Part shown: positions 35,299-46,593 of the stretch, in pieces | Position numbering within the stretch: position 1 is the stretch's first letter | How the letters are laid out: each line of letters begins with the position of its first letter | Assembly (NCBI RefSeq): GCF_021088345.1 | Contig: NZ_CP088156.1 | Location: forward strand, 372,001-436,000 | DNA length: 64,000 bases | From: Bradyrhizobium ontarionense | GTDB lineage: Bacteria > Pseudomonadota > Alphaproteobacteria > Rhizobiales > Xanthobacteraceae | Reading direction: 5' to 3' | The notes under the pieces: model-generated | Told to the model about the DNA's origin: nothing | What the model saw: only the letters and a program-made list of their open reading frames with translations | The model's database searches: none | Program-made: the position numbers and the translations under genes

Positions 35299-36797
35299 TG
35301 GACACCTTTGTCGCGCTCGCGCATGGGATGGCGATCGCCGTCCAGCCCATGAACCTGCTCTATGCGCTGATCGGCGTGTTCCTCGGCACCGCGGTCGGCG
35401 TGCTGCCGGGCATCGGGCCCGCGCTCACCGTCGCGCTGCTGCTGCCGGTCACCTACAAGCTCGATCCCGGCGGCTCGCTGATCATGTTCGCGGGCATCTA
35501 CTATGGCGGCATGTATGGCGGGTCGACTACGGCGATCCTGATCAACACCCCCGGCGAGAGCGCCTCGATGGCGACCGCCCTGGAGGGCAACAAGATGGCC
35601 AAGGCCGGCCGCGGCGGCCCGGCGCTGGCGACCTCGGCGATCGGCTCCTTCGTCGCCGGCACCATCGCCACCATCGGCCTTGCATTCCTGTCGCCGTACC
35701 TCGTCGACATCGCCGTGCGCTTCGGGCCGGAAGATTACTTCGCGCTGATGTGCGTCGCCTTCGTCACGGTGTCCGCGACGTTCGGCGATTCACCCGTGCG
35801 CGGGCTCACCAGCCTGTTCATCGGACTGACGCTCGGGCTCATCGGCATCGACAAGCTCACTGGGCAGGCGCGGCTTGCCTTCGGCGTGCCGGAACTGCTC
35901 GACGGCGTCGAGGTGACGACCTTGGCGGTCGGCCTGTTCGCGGTCGGCGAGGCGCTCTACGTCGCCTCGCGCCGCCACCACACCGAGGAGAAGATCGAGG
36001 CCATCAAAGGCTCGCTGTGGATGACGCGCGAGGACTGGAAGCGGTCGTGGAAACCGTGGCTGCGCGGCACGTTGCTCGGCTTTCCAATCGGCGCGCTGCC
36101 GGCGGGCGGCGCCGAGATTCCGACCTTCCTGTCCTATTCGACGGAGCGGCGGCTGACGAAATATCCGGAGCAGTTCGGCAAGGGCGCGATCGAGGGTGTC
36201 GCCGGGCCCGAAGCCGCCAACAACGCCTCTGCCGCGGGCACCTTGGTGCCGTTGCTGACGCTTGGCCTGCCGACATCGGCAACGGCCGCGATGATGCTCG
36301 CCGGCTTCCAGCAATACGGCCTCAATCCGGGACCGCTGCTGTTCGCCGAACGTCCGGATCTGGTCTGGGGCCTGATCGCGAGCCTGTTCATCGCCAACAC
36401 GATGCTGCTGGTGCTCAACCTGCCGCTGGTCGGCCTGTGGGTGAAGCTGCTCGCGATCCCGACGCCCTGGCTCTACGCCGGCATCCTCGTGTTCGCGACC
36501 ATGGGCACCATCGCGGCGAAACCGTCTGTCGTCGAGCTCTCGATGCTGGCCGGTTTCGGCGTGCTCGGCTTCCTGATGCGCCGCTTTGATTTTCCCATTG
36601 CGCCGGTCGTGGTCGGCTTGATCCTCGGACCGATCGCGGAGAGCCAGCTGCGGCGCGCGCTCGCGATCAGTCTCGGCGATCCCATGACGCTGTTGCAATC
36701 CCCGATCTCCGCGACGCTCCTGGCCGTTGCGCTGATTGCGCTGATCGCCCCGTTCGTGTTGAAAGGGCTCGGCCGCTTCAAGGCGAACGAGGATTGA
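35298..36797 (+). CDS. tctA: tripartite tricarboxylate transporter permease TctA
   Basis: The 499-residue integral membrane protein has about twelve hydrophobic segments and the TctA signatures [17 protein letters not shown] (about 35-51), [20 protein letters not shown] (about 70-89) and the second glycine-rich repeat [15 protein letters not shown] with [15 protein letters not shown]. It is the large permease that imports a di- or tricarboxylate by cation symport. No TctDE-type two-component system is adjacent, so the inducer is unknown. Confidence 0.95.
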   Translation: MDTFVALAHGMAIAVQPMNLLYALIGVFLGTAVGVLPGIGPALTVALLLPVTYKLDPGGSLIMFAGIYYGGMYGGSTTAILINTPGESASMATALEGNKMAKAGRGGPALATSAIGSFVAGTIATIGLAFLSPYLVDIAVRFGPEDYFALMCVAFVTVSATFGDSPVRGLTSLFIGLTLGLIGIDKLTGQARLAFGVPELLDGVEVTTLAVGLFAVGEALYVASRRHHTEEKIEAIKGSLWMTREDWKRSWKPWLRGTLLGFPIGALPAGGAEIPTFLSYSTERRLTKYPEQFGKGAIEGVAGPEAANNASAAGTLVPLLTLGLPTSATAAMMLAGFQQYGLNPGPLLFAERPDLVWGLIASLFIANTMLLVLNLPLVGLWVKLLAIPTPWLYAGILVFATMGTIAAKPSVVELSMLAGFGVLGFLMRRFDFPIAPVVVGLILGPIAESQLRRALAISLGDPMTLLQSPISATLLAVALIALIAPFVLKGLGRFKANED

Positions 36798-36850
36798 CGG
36801 CGCAGCTCGCGGATGAGCCGTCTGCCGCGCCGCGTCAGAGGGATGATCCG

Positions 36851-38077
36851 ATGAGTTGGCGCGCTGCCGTCGCCGTTACTCTGGCATTGTTGGCGAGCGG
36901 TCGTCCGGCGGCTGCGGGTTCAGTCGAGGAGCGGCCGTTCTGCGACGGTCTGGCGCGGGCTGTCGCCGTGCCGCTTCGCGTGGCCGACGCGGTCTTTCTC
37001 CGCAGCTATGAACCTGCGGCCGACGAACGCCGCCTGCCGGCGCCGCTGGCGACGACCGCCTTCGTCTATGACAACGCGCTCGTCGCGATCGCGCTGGTCG
37101 CCTGCGGTCGGGTGACCGAGGCAAGAGCGATCGGAGAGGCCTTGGTTCTTGCCGCCTCGCGCGATCGCACCTTTACCGACGGGCGCATCCGCAATGCCTA
37201 CCGCGCCGGACCGATCTATGATGAGGCGCCGCTGCTGCCGGGCTGGTGGGACGATCGCGCCGGGCTGTGGGCCGAGGATGCTGCGCAGGACGGCAGCTCG
37301 ACCGGCAATGTCGCCTGGGCGGCCCTCGCTTTGCTGACGCTGCACCAGGCGACCGGTGAGCAGACGTTTCTGTCCGCCGCGCGGCGCGCGATGGACTGGG
37401 TGATGACCACCACGTCCTGCGGACCCGACGGCTACTGTGGAGGAGTCCACGGCTACGATCCGCAGCAGGTCCGGCTGACCTGGTCGTCCACCGAGCACAA
37501 TGTCGACGTCTACGCGGTGTCGCGCTGGTTGTTTCGCTTGACCGGCGAGGCGCGTTACGACGACGCCGCGAAACGGGCGCGACGGCTGCTCGATCGCGCC
37601 TTTCGCGGCGATCATTTCAGCCTCGGCACCAAGCCCGATGGCAGCCCCGCGGATGACAGCCTGCTTGCGCTCGATGTCCAGCTCTGGCCGTGGATGGCGG
37701 TGCCCGATGCGCCGCGCGCCTGGCGTGATGCGCTCGGCTTCGCACAGGCGCATCTCGCCGTCGATGGCGGCTTCGACTTCAATGGCGACCGCGACGGCGT
37801 CTGGGTCGAGGGCACGGCGCAGGCGGCCATGGCCTATCGGCTCGTCGGCGATCGTGCGATGCATGAGCGCCTGATGAAGGGGATGCGCGCCGATCAGGTC
37901 GGATCCGGGCTGCTCAACGCCACGCGCAGCCGGCGTGTGACGACGGGCCTGTCGATCGATCCGACCGGCACCACGCCCGACTTCTTCTACTATCGGCGGC
38001 CTCACCTTGGCGCGACGGCCTGGGCGGCGCTGGCCGAAACTGGATGGAATCCGTTTATCGGCGCTGTAGTCCCCTGA
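36851..38077 (+). CDS. secreted protein with predicted (alpha/alpha)6 glycosidase-like fold, function unknown
   Basis: The 408-residue protein has a signal peptide (cleavage near PAAAGS) and then repeated helical pairs rich in aromatic residues: TTAFVYDNALVAIALVACG, GSSTGNVAWAALALLTLHQ, HNVDVYAVSRWLFRLTGEARY and WVEGTAQAAMAYRLVGD. This is the pattern of six-hairpin glycosidases and related polysaccharide enzymes. I cannot name a substrate or confirm catalytic residues. ATG 36851 was chosen because it starts the signal peptide. An upstream TTG overlaps the tctA stop and is less likely. Confidence 0.6.
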   Translation: MSWRAAVAVTLALLASGRPAAAGSVEERPFCDGLARAVAVPLRVADAVFLRSYEPAADERRLPAPLATTAFVYDNALVAIALVACGRVTEARAIGEALVLAASRDRTFTDGRIRNAYRAGPIYDEAPLLPGWWDDRAGLWAEDAAQDGSSTGNVAWAALALLTLHQATGEQTFLSAARRAMDWVMTTTSCGPDGYCGGVHGYDPQQVRLTWSSTEHNVDVYAVSRWLFRLTGEARYDDAAKRARRLLDRAFRGDHFSLGTKPDGSPADDSLLALDVQLWPWMAVPDAPRAWRDALGFAQAHLAVDGGFDFNGDRDGVWVEGTAQAAMAYRLVGDRAMHERLMKGMRADQVGSGLLNATRSRRVTTGLSIDPTGTTPDFFYYRRPHLGATAWAALAETGWNPFIGAVVP

Positions 38078-38329
38078 CGTCCACGCTCCCGTCCGGGGAT
38101 TGCGTGCGATCGGCTGCGGAGGCGCTCCAATCGCAGCGGATCCGGAATGCGAGCTGTGCGCCGAGCGCGCTCTTGCGAACGAAGCTATTTGTCCGCTGCG
38201 GCAGAACCGGTGTGGCCGCAGTACGCCGGAACCAAGCTTCTCGAAGAGTTGAAAAAAAATCGGCGGACGTCGTCACGCGGAGCGCGTAGCTTTACGGAGA
38301 AAGCGCTGCGCGGTGGCTCGAGGGTCGTC

Positions 38330-39427
38330 ATGATCAATCTCAATCGACGCAATGTCTTGGTTGGAATGGGAGCGGCGCTGTTGACGGGAAACCCGTCACA
38401 CGCCGAAGTTTCTGCGTCGGATATTGCGCAGCGCCTCGCCGAGGCCGAGCAGGCGGGCCGCGTGTTTGGTCTCCATGCGCTTCTGGCGAGCCAGGGTGGC
38501 CGGCTCGTGTTCGAGCATTATGGCAAGGGTGAAGATTGGGCGCGTGGCCGGCCGCTCGGTACGGTCGCGTTCGCGCCCGACGTGTTGCACGACCTGCGCT
38601 CGGTGTCGAAGAGTGTGGTCGGGCTGGCCTACGGGATTGCGCTGGCCGAGGGGCGGGTGCCTCCGCCCGAGGCCAGTCTCTATGCGCAGTTTCCCGAATA
38701 TTCCGATCTCGCCGGTCAACCCGGGCGTGACCGGCTGACAATCCACAATGTGCTCAGCATGACGCTTGGATTGCAATGGGATGAAAGCACCGTTCCCTAT
38801 GGCAATCCGGCCAACAGCGAGGACGCGATGGATGCCGCGCCCGACCGCTTCCGTTTCATTCTGGACCGGCCGATCGTCGCCGAGCCGGGGGCAAGGTGGA
38901 TCTATTGCGGCGGCGCCACCGCGCTGCTCGGACAGTTGATCGCCAAAGGAACTGGCGATGATCTGCCTACATATTGTCAGCGTGTCCTGTTTGGTCCGCT
39001 GCAGTTTGGCGGGTTCGAGTGGCATCGCGACAGGCGCGGCGATCCCATTGCCGCCTCCGGTCTCAGATTGTTGCCGCCCGATCTCGTCAAGATCGGGCGG
39101 CTCATGCAGGCCGGTGGCCGCTGGGACGGACGTCAGATCGTGCCGGCGGAATGGGTCAAGCGCATCACGACGCCTGTTGTGACGATCGACCGTGAACGGT
39201 CCTATGGCTATCAATGGTATATGGGCGACATCGCGGCGGGCGCGTCATCGGATCACTGGTTCGGCGGCAATGGCTGGGGAGGGCAGCGCCTCTACGTATT
39301 CCCCAGCCACGACCTCGCCGTCGTGATCCACTGTGGCAATTACGGAAAACCGGGGCGCGAGCAGCAGCGCGTCGTCGCGGCAATCATGGCTGAGGTTGTG
39401 CTGCCGAGCTTCGTGTCCCGGACCTGA
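38330..39427 (+). CDS. serine hydrolase (class C beta-lactamase family)
   Basis: The 365-residue protein has a Tat-like or Sec signal (NRRNVLVGMGAALLTGN) and the penicillin-binding-like SxxK motif in LRSVSKSVVG (about 90-99). The usual YxN motif reads YCG in WIYCGGATALLGQLI, so the Asn is replaced by Gly. The third motif region is HWFGGNGWGGQRLYVFP. It is more likely an esterase or peptidase-type serine hydrolase than a resistance enzyme. ATG 38330 starts the signal sequence. The frame upstream is low-complexity leader. Confidence 0.85.
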   Translation: MINLNRRNVLVGMGAALLTGNPSHAEVSASDIAQRLAEAEQAGRVFGLHALLASQGGRLVFEHYGKGEDWARGRPLGTVAFAPDVLHDLRSVSKSVVGLAYGIALAEGRVPPPEASLYAQFPEYSDLAGQPGRDRLTIHNVLSMTLGLQWDESTVPYGNPANSEDAMDAAPDRFRFILDRPIVAEPGARWIYCGGATALLGQLIAKGTGDDLPTYCQRVLFGPLQFGGFEWHRDRRGDPIAASGLRLLPPDLVKIGRLMQAGGRWDGRQIVPAEWVKRITTPVVTIDRERSYGYQWYMGDIAAGASSDHWFGGNGWGGQRLYVFPSHDLAVVIHCGNYGKPGREQQRVVAAIMAEVVLPSFVSRT

Positions 39428-39532
39428 CGTCTGCTTCCGGGCGGAGAGGCCGCCGCACGTCGACGTCGAGGCTGGCGATGTCGCGCTGGCGACTCGCCGC
39501 GACAATGGCGCGAGGACAGGTTGGCCGGCCAA

Positions 39533-41020
39533 CTACCCGAGCCGCTGATCCCGCGCATCCTGCGTGGTCTCGCTCGCGGTCTTGGTCGCCGCCTTTTCCT
39601 TGCCCTTCTCGGCGCCCTTGCGGCTTGCGATCGCCGCGACCTTGCGGCCCGAGATCTCGCTGCCGGCATCGTCCGGCATCTGCCAGAAGAAGATCGAGGA
39701 CAGCGCCGAGGTGATGGCGACGACGATGAAGGCCGGCGCGAAGGAGGAGGCGGTGATCTGGCTCGCCTGATGCATCCACATCGTGGTCTCGACCGAGAAT
39801 GCGCCGACCGCGACACCGGCCGAGATCGCGAGCTGCTGGTTGACGCTGGTGAGCGTCGTGGCGCGGCTCATCTGCGCCGTCTCGACTTCGGCATAGGCGA
39901 CGGTGTTGATCGCGGTGAACTGCAGCGAGCGGAAGAAGCCGCCGACGACCAGGATGATCAGGATCAGCATCAGCGGCGTCGCCGGCGTGAACAGCGCGCA
40001 GGCCGCGAGGAAGACCGAGCTGACCACGGCATTCACGGTCATCAGATAGCGGAAGCCGAAGGCGCGGATGATGCGCGCCGCCAGCGCCTTCATGCCCATC
40101 GCACCGGCCGAGGAGCCGAAGGTGACGAGGCCGGACTGGAACGGCGACAGGCCGAAGCCGATCTGCATCAACAGCGGCAGCAGGAACGGCAGCGCGCCGA
40201 TGCCGAGCCGGAACATGAAGCCGCCGACGATCGAGGCGCGCAAGGTCGGCAGCCGCAGCAGCGAGAAATCCAGCACCGGCGAGTTGGTGCGGCGGGAGTG
40301 CCGGACGTAGAGCGTCATCGCGATGGCGCCGATCGCGACCAGGCTCGCGACGACCGACCACGGCAGCAGGTTCAGGCCGGCGACGGAGAGCCCGAAGGCG
40401 AGCCCGGCAAGGCCGATGCCCGCGAGCACCATTCCATACAAGTCGAATGGTTCGGGATTGTCGCTCTTGATCGGATCGATGAAGCGCAACGCCATCACGA
40501 TGCCGACGATGCCGATCGGGATGTTGATCAGGAAGATCCAGTGCCAGGAGAAATAGGTGGTGATGAAGCCGCCGACCGGCGGCCCGATCACCGGGCCGAT
40601 CAGCGCCGGGATCGTGACCCAGGCCATCGCGCCGACCAGCGCGCTCTTGTCGACCGAGCGCAACAGCACGAGCCGGCCCACCGGCGTCATCATCGCCCCG
40701 CCCATGCCCTGCAGGATACGGGCGAACACGAAGTTCTCGACCGAATTGGCGAGCGCGCACCCGATCGAGCCGATCATGAACACGAAGACGGCACTGGAGA
40801 ACACCCGCCGCGCGCCGAACCGGTCGGCGGTCCAGCCGCTCGCGGGGATGAATACCGCCAGCGACAGCAGGTAGGAGGTGATGGCGAGCTTCAGGGTCAG
40901 CGGGCTGGTGCCGATGTCGCGGGCGATCGCCGGCAGCGAGGTGGCGATGACCGTGGAATCCATGTTCTCCATGAACAGGGCGGTGGCGACGATCAGCGGA
41001 ATGACGCGTTGCTTGTTCAT
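39533..41020 (-). CDS. DHA2-type MFS drug/solute efflux transporter
   Basis: The 495-residue protein has many hydrophobic segments (about fourteen) and the MFS motifs MENMDSTVIATSLPAIARDIG (motif D1 of DHA2, about 18-38), GWTADRFGARRVF (motif A) and ILQGMGGAMMTPVGRLVLLR (motif B/C region). The C-terminal 45 residues are a charged, lysine-rich tail (GRKVAAIASRKGAEKGKEK). It should export drugs or metabolites by proton antiport. No HlyD-type partner is adjacent. Confidence 0.9.
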   Translation of the reverse strand: MNKQRVIPLIVATALFMENMDSTVIATSLPAIARDIGTSPLTLKLAITSYLLSLAVFIPASGWTADRFGARRVFSSAVFVFMIGSIGCALANSVENFVFARILQGMGGAMMTPVGRLVLLRSVDKSALVGAMAWVTIPALIGPVIGPPVGGFITTYFSWHWIFLINIPIGIVGIVMALRFIDPIKSDNPEPFDLYGMVLAGIGLAGLAFGLSVAGLNLLPWSVVASLVAIGAIAMTLYVRHSRRTNSPVLDFSLLRLPTLRASIVGGFMFRLGIGALPFLLPLLMQIGFGLSPFQSGLVTFGSSAGAMGMKALAARIIRAFGFRYLMTVNAVVSSVFLAACALFTPATPLMLILIILVVGGFFRSLQFTAINTVAYAEVETAQMSRATTLTSVNQQLAISAGVAVGAFSVETTMWMHQASQITASSFAPAFIVVAITSALSSIFFWQMPDDAGSEISGRKVAAIASRKGAEKGKEKAATKTASETTQDARDQRLG

Positions 41021-41158
41021 ACGGGTGTCGGTGGGGGAGGGGCAGGACAGGCGGGCGCTGCGGCTTTATCACCCTGCGCTTGCGCAGGCCATTGCACTGG
41101 CCGCATGGCCGCCTAAATCCTGCGCGACGCTGCGGCGTTCCGTTTGGAGACGTGCCGG

Positions 41159-41407
41159 ATGATCTACCTGCTTGCCGCATTGGTGCCGCCGCTGGGGCTG
41201 CTGTTCAACGGCCAGCCGTTTGCGGCCATCTTCAACCTGCTGCTATCAGTGGTCTGCATCATTCTTGGCTTGTTCTTCCACTTTCTCCTGCTGGTGCCGT
41301 CGGCGCATGCCCTGATCGCGGTGCACATGCGGCGAGAGGACCGCCGGCACCGCGAGGTGGTCGATGCGATCAGGCGCTACGGGCCGCCGCCGAGCGCCTG
41401 GCGCTGA
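41159..41407 (+). CDS. YqaE/Pmp3-like small membrane protein
   Basis: The 82-residue protein has two hydrophobic segments (MIYLLAALVPPLGLLFNG; LLLSVVCIILGLFFHFLLLV) and a basic C-terminal tail (VHMRREDRRHREVVDAIRRYG). The PPLGLLFNGQPFAAIFNLLL part resembles the UPF0057/Pmp3 pattern, associated with membrane potential and stress. GGAG stands nine bases before the ATG. The upstream in-frame TTG is unlikely. Confidence 0.6.
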   Translation: MIYLLAALVPPLGLLFNGQPFAAIFNLLLSVVCIILGLFFHFLLLVPSAHALIAVHMRREDRRHREVVDAIRRYGPPPSAWR

Positions 41408-43175
<1,768 letters not shown>

Positions 43176-43197
43176 GATACGGCGGCGCCACTCGCGC

Positions 43198-43330
43198 CGT
43201 CATTCCGGGGCAGTCCGACGCGACATGTCGCGGCGGGCTGAACCCGGAATCTCGATATTGTCTTGCGCAATCACGTTTGCGCATCACCTCTGGATTCCGG
43301 GTTCGCGCTGACGCGCGTCCCGGAATGACG
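43198..43330. repeat. palindromic intergenic repeat, family A
   Basis: A 133-bp copy with ends CGTCATTCCGGGGC and CCCGGAATGACG and inner arms ACCCGGAATC / GATTCCGGGT. It lies directly downstream of guaB. Same family as 1463-1545 and 22879-22980. Confidence 0.85.
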
Positions 43331-43384
43331 GAGGAGAGATCATCCTTCCGTCGGCAACGATAAGAACATCAGGAGGAAACACCC

Positions 43385-44407
43385 ATGTCCCAAGCCAAGC
43401 GCATCGTTCTCGCCGCCCGCCCGGTCGGCGAGCCCAAGCCCTCCGACTTCCGCCTCGAGGACTATGCCGTGCCGACGCCGGGTGCCGGCGAGGTGCTGCT
43501 GCGCACGATCTGGCTGTCGCTCGATCCCTATATGCGCGGGCGGATGAGCGACGGGCCGTCCTATGCCCAGCCGGTGCCGGTCGGCGGCGTGATGGAAGCG
43601 GGGACCGTGTGCGAGGTGGTGGCCTCGAACAATCCGGGCTTCGCGGCCGGTGACATCGTGCTGGCCCGCGCGGGCTGGCAGACGCATGCGATCTCCGACG
43701 GCCGTGGCCTCGCCAAGGTCGACCCCAAGCTGGCGCCGATCTCGACCGCGGTCGGCGTGCTCGGCATGCCCGGCATGACGGCGTACACCGGCCTGCTCGA
43801 CATCGGCCAGCCCAAGCCGGGCGAGACCGTCGTGGTCGCCGCGGCCTCCGGCGCGGTCGGCTCGGCGGTCGGCCAGATCGCCAGGATCAAGGGCGCCCGC
43901 GCCATCGGCATCGCCGGCGGCAAGGACAAATGCGACTACGTGAAGCGTGAGTTCGGCTTCGACGACTGTCTCGACCATCGCGACCCTGATCTCGCCGCCA
44001 AGCTGAAGGACGCGTGCCCCAAGGGCATCGACGTCTATTTCGAGAATGTCGGCGGTCCGGTGTTCGAGGCGGTGTTCCCGCTGTTCAACGCCTTTGCCCG
44101 CATGCCCGTCTGCGGCCTGATCGCCCATTACAACGACACCCAGTCGGTGGCGCCGAAATGGGCCGGCGCGATGATGCGCAACGTGCTGACCAAGCGGCTC
44201 ACCATCCGCGGCTTCATCGTCAGCGACTTCGCCAGCCGCCATGGCGACTTCCTGAAGGACATGTCGGGCTGGGTCCGGGACGGCAAGGTCAAGTACAAGG
44301 AGTTCGTCACCGAGGGCCTGGAGAACGCGCCTGATGCGTTCATGGGCCTCCTGAAGGGCGCCAATTTCGGCAAGCAGCTGGTGCGGGTCGGGCCGGACAA
44401 GGCGTGA
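43385..44407 (+). CDS. NADP-dependent oxidoreductase (CurA / leukotriene B4 dehydrogenase type)
   Basis: The 340-residue zinc-independent MDR-superfamily enzyme has the early LSLDPYMRGRMSD motif (about 38-50), the NADPH-binding AASGAVGSAVGQIARIKGA (about 149-167) and GGKDKCDYVKREFGFDDCLDH. Relatives reduce the double bond of alpha,beta-unsaturated ketones or aldehydes. No zinc ligand cluster is present, as expected. A strong AGGAGG ribosome binding site precedes the ATG, and a hairpin at 44501-44523 follows. Confidence 0.92.
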   Translation: MSQAKRIVLAARPVGEPKPSDFRLEDYAVPTPGAGEVLLRTIWLSLDPYMRGRMSDGPSYAQPVPVGGVMEAGTVCEVVASNNPGFAAGDIVLARAGWQTHAISDGRGLAKVDPKLAPISTAVGVLGMPGMTAYTGLLDIGQPKPGETVVVAAASGAVGSAVGQIARIKGARAIGIAGGKDKCDYVKREFGFDDCLDHRDPDLAAKLKDACPKGIDVYFENVGGPVFEAVFPLFNAFARMPVCGLIAHYNDTQSVAPKWAGAMMRNVLTKRLTIRGFIVSDFASRHGDFLKDMSGWVRDGKVKYKEFVTEGLENAPDAFMGLLKGANFGKQLVRVGPDKA

Positions 44408-44500
44408 CGCCACACCTGATGTAAAAGTTCAGGCCAACGCGAAAAACGCGGGAACCATGATGGCTTATCGGGAGTCCTGAGGGAACCGGTTCAATCTTAA

Positions 44501-44523
44501 GGGCCCGGCATCGCGCCGGGCCC
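44501..44523 (+). terminator. GC-rich hairpin between the oxidoreductase and MAPEG genes
   Basis: GGGCCCGGC (44501-44509) and GCCGGGCCC (44515-44523) are perfect 9-bp arms around a 5-nt loop. It is 93 bases after the oxidoreductase stop and 24 before the MAPEG start. No T-run follows, so the terminator role is likely but not proven. Confidence 0.4.
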
Positions 44524-44547
44524 AAAGACTTTCCAGGGGGATTTTCG

Positions 44548-44889
44548 ATGTCGCTCACCATGGTTCTGCTGCCCGTCTTCGTGCAGGTCGGGCTCACCTT
44601 TGCGCTCCTGTTGTGGAACAGGAGCCGCGCCACGCCGGCCGACGCAGCCGACGAGTTCGGCCTGCCGACGCTGTTCTACGCCCTGATCGCGCTGGCGCTG
44701 CCGCTGCGCCATGCCGATCTGGTCATCGTGCTCTTGTCCTGGGTCTTCGTGGTGACCCGTTTTGCCAACGCCGGGCTGGTCAGCGGCGCCAAGGACAGCC
44801 GCCAGCGCGGGCTGGCCTGGCTTGCCGGGGTACTGGTGTTGCTGGCGATGTGGCTGTATTTCGCCCTCAAGATGTTGCTTCTGCTCTAG
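44548..44889 (+). CDS. MAPEG family membrane protein
   Basis: The 113-residue protein has four hydrophobic segments (about 2-22, 38-52, 55-70, 85-112) and the MAPEG-type loop LWNRSRATPADAADEFGLPTLFYALIALAL, with RHADLVIVLLSWVFVVTRFANA matching the helix-3 signature. Bacterial MAPEG members are often uncharacterised or glutathione-linked. GGGGG precedes the ATG. The next gene starts 17 bases after the stop. Confidence 0.85.
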   Translation: MSLTMVLLPVFVQVGLTFALLLWNRSRATPADAADEFGLPTLFYALIALALPLRHADLVIVLLSWVFVVTRFANAGLVSGAKDSRQRGLAWLAGVLVLLAMWLYFALKMLLLL

Positions 44890-44905
44890 CTTTGGAATTC
44901 CTGGA

Positions 44906-46207
44906 ATGACCCCCGCCGCCCGGCTGTCCGCCGCCATCGACATCATCGAGTCCATCGAAGCCCAGCGGGCGCCGGCGGCCAAGGCCCTCAAGGACTGGGG
45001 CACCAGTCATCGCTTCGCCGGCTCCGGCGACCGCGCCGCTATCGCCGGCCTGGTCTGGGACGTGCTGCGCCGCCGCGCCTCCAGCGCCTATGTGATGGAG
45101 GACGATACGGCGCGGGCGCGCGTGCTCGGCATGCTCAAGCTCGAGCGCGGCCTCGATGTTGCGACCATCGCCGCGATGTGCGACGGCAGCCGCTTCGCGC
45201 CGCCGCCGCTCACCGCCCAGGAGGAGAGCGCGCTCGCCTCGCGCACCACCGCCGGCGCGCCGCCGCCCGTCGCCGGCGACTATCCCGATTGGCTCGACCC
45301 GTATCTCGCCGCCGTATTCGGCGACGACCGCGTCGCCGAGGCCATGGCGATGGCCAGCCGCGCGCCGCTCGATCTGCGCGTCAACACGCTGAAGGCCAAG
45401 CGCGAGAAGGTGCAGGCCTCGCTCAAGCATCTCGGCGCCGTGCCGACGCCGTGGTCGCCGCTGGGCTTGCGCATCGCGCTCGGGGCCGACGCGCGCAATC
45501 CCGGCGTTCATGCCGAGGAGGATTTCATCAAGGGTGCGGTTGAAGTCCAGGACGAGGGCTCGCAGCTCGCGGCGCTGTTCACCGCGGCCAAGCCCGGCGA
45601 GCAGGTCATCGATCTCTGCGCCGGCGCCGGCGGCAAGACCCTGGCGCTGGCGGCGATGATGGGCGGCAAGGGCCGGCTGATCGCGACCGACCACGACAAG
45701 CGCCAGCTCGCGCCCATCCACGAGCGGCTGTCGCGCGCCGGCGTCCACAATGCCGATGTGCGCAGCCCGAAGGGCGACGCCGACCCGCTCGCCGACATCA
45801 GGGCGTCGGCCGATCTGGTCGTGATCGACGCTCCCTGCACGGGCACCGGCACCTGGCGCCGCAACCCCGACGCCAAATGGCGCATGCGCCCCGGCGCGCT
45901 CGAGATCCGCCTGAAGGACCAGGCCGAAGTGCTTGATCGCGCGGCATCCCTGGTCAAGCCCGGCGGCCGCATCGCCTACATCACCTGCTCGGTGCTGCAC
46001 CCGGAGAACGGCGACCAGGTCCGCGCCTTCATCGCCCGCCACCCGGCGTTTGCCATCCAGCCCCCCGATCAGACCGCCACCGTCCTCTGGGACAAGGCCG
46101 AGGCCTTCGCCGAGGCAGCGCTGAAGTCGGACGAGGGCTGGCTGATGACCCCCCGCCGGACGGGGACCGACGGGTTCTTCGTGTCGGTGCTGAAGAAGCA
46201 GGCCTAA
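44906..46207 (+). CDS. RsmB/NOP family 16S rRNA cytosine-5 methyltransferase
   Basis: The 433-residue protein has an N-terminal NusB-like helical domain (about 1-135) and a SAM methyltransferase domain: motif I DLCAGAGGKTLALAAMMGG, motif IV VIDAPCTGTGTWRRNPD with one catalytic Cys and motif VI ITCSVLHPENGDQ with the second. It should make 5-methylcytosine in 16S rRNA (C967-type), although the alphaproteobacterial target may differ. ATG 44906 follows the MAPEG stop by 16 bases. The longer frame upstream lies inside MAPEG. Confidence 0.9.
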   Translation: MTPAARLSAAIDIIESIEAQRAPAAKALKDWGTSHRFAGSGDRAAIAGLVWDVLRRRASSAYVMEDDTARARVLGMLKLERGLDVATIAAMCDGSRFAPPPLTAQEESALASRTTAGAPPPVAGDYPDWLDPYLAAVFGDDRVAEAMAMASRAPLDLRVNTLKAKREKVQASLKHLGAVPTPWSPLGLRIALGADARNPGVHAEEDFIKGAVEVQDEGSQLAALFTAAKPGEQVIDLCAGAGGKTLALAAMMGGKGRLIATDHDKRQLAPIHERLSRAGVHNADVRSPKGDADPLADIRASADLVVIDAPCTGTGTWRRNPDAKWRMRPGALEIRLKDQAEVLDRAASLVKPGGRIAYITCSVLHPENGDQVRAFIARHPAFAIQPPDQTATVLWDKAEAFAEAALKSDEGWLMTPRRTGTDGFFVSVLKKQA

Positions 46208-46221
46208 GCCCCACCCACCGC

Positions 46222-46297
46222 CGTCATTGCGAGCGAAGCGAAGCAATCCAGGGCTGCGCGCGGCACTCTGGATTGCTTCGCTTCGCTCGCAATGACG
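46222..46297. repeat. palindromic intergenic repeat, family B
   Basis: A 76-bp copy with ends CGTCATTGCGAGCGAAGCG and CGCTTCGCTCGCAATGACG, among the most symmetric copies in the window. Arms AAGCAATCCAG / CTGGATTGCTT continue inside. It follows the methyltransferase stop and could be its 3' hairpin. Confidence 0.85.
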
Positions 46298-46322
46298 GGG
46301 TAGGCGGCCGTGATCCTCTCCG

Positions 46323-46516
46323 CTGTCGTCCCGGGCAAGCCCCTCGCGCGCAGCGCGTGGGGCGCCGACCCGGGACCCAAACGCCGCGGCCGTCGTGAGG
46401 CGCGAGCTGGAGCGGCCAGCGTGCCCCGACCCGCATCCTGTGGTTATGGATCCCGGCTCGGCGCGGACCGGCGCAATGCTTGCGCATTGCCCCAGTCCGC
46501 TTGGCCGGGACGACAG
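46323..46516. repeat. long palindromic repeat, family G (CTGTCGTCCCGGG type)
   Basis: About 194 bp. Ends CTGTCGTCCCGGGCAAGC and GGCCGGGACGACAG pair, with inner stems CGCGCAGCGCG and GCGCAATGCTTGCGC. With the family B repeat it occupies nearly all of the 386 bases before guaA, so the guaA promoter must lie within or just after it. Confidence 0.75.
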
Positions 46517-46593
46517 CGGTGGGTGACGACGCACCGGTGAATCGCCCGCTTGCAAGGGTTGCGAGTCCTCCCGCCTCGGCGTAATTGCTTGCC

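Noticed and set aside
39521..41116. Plus-strand frame of 531 codons opposite the DHA2 transporter
   Set aside because: Antisense to a transporter with intact membrane segments and MFS motifs. The translation is Arg/Asp/Gln-rich without domains.
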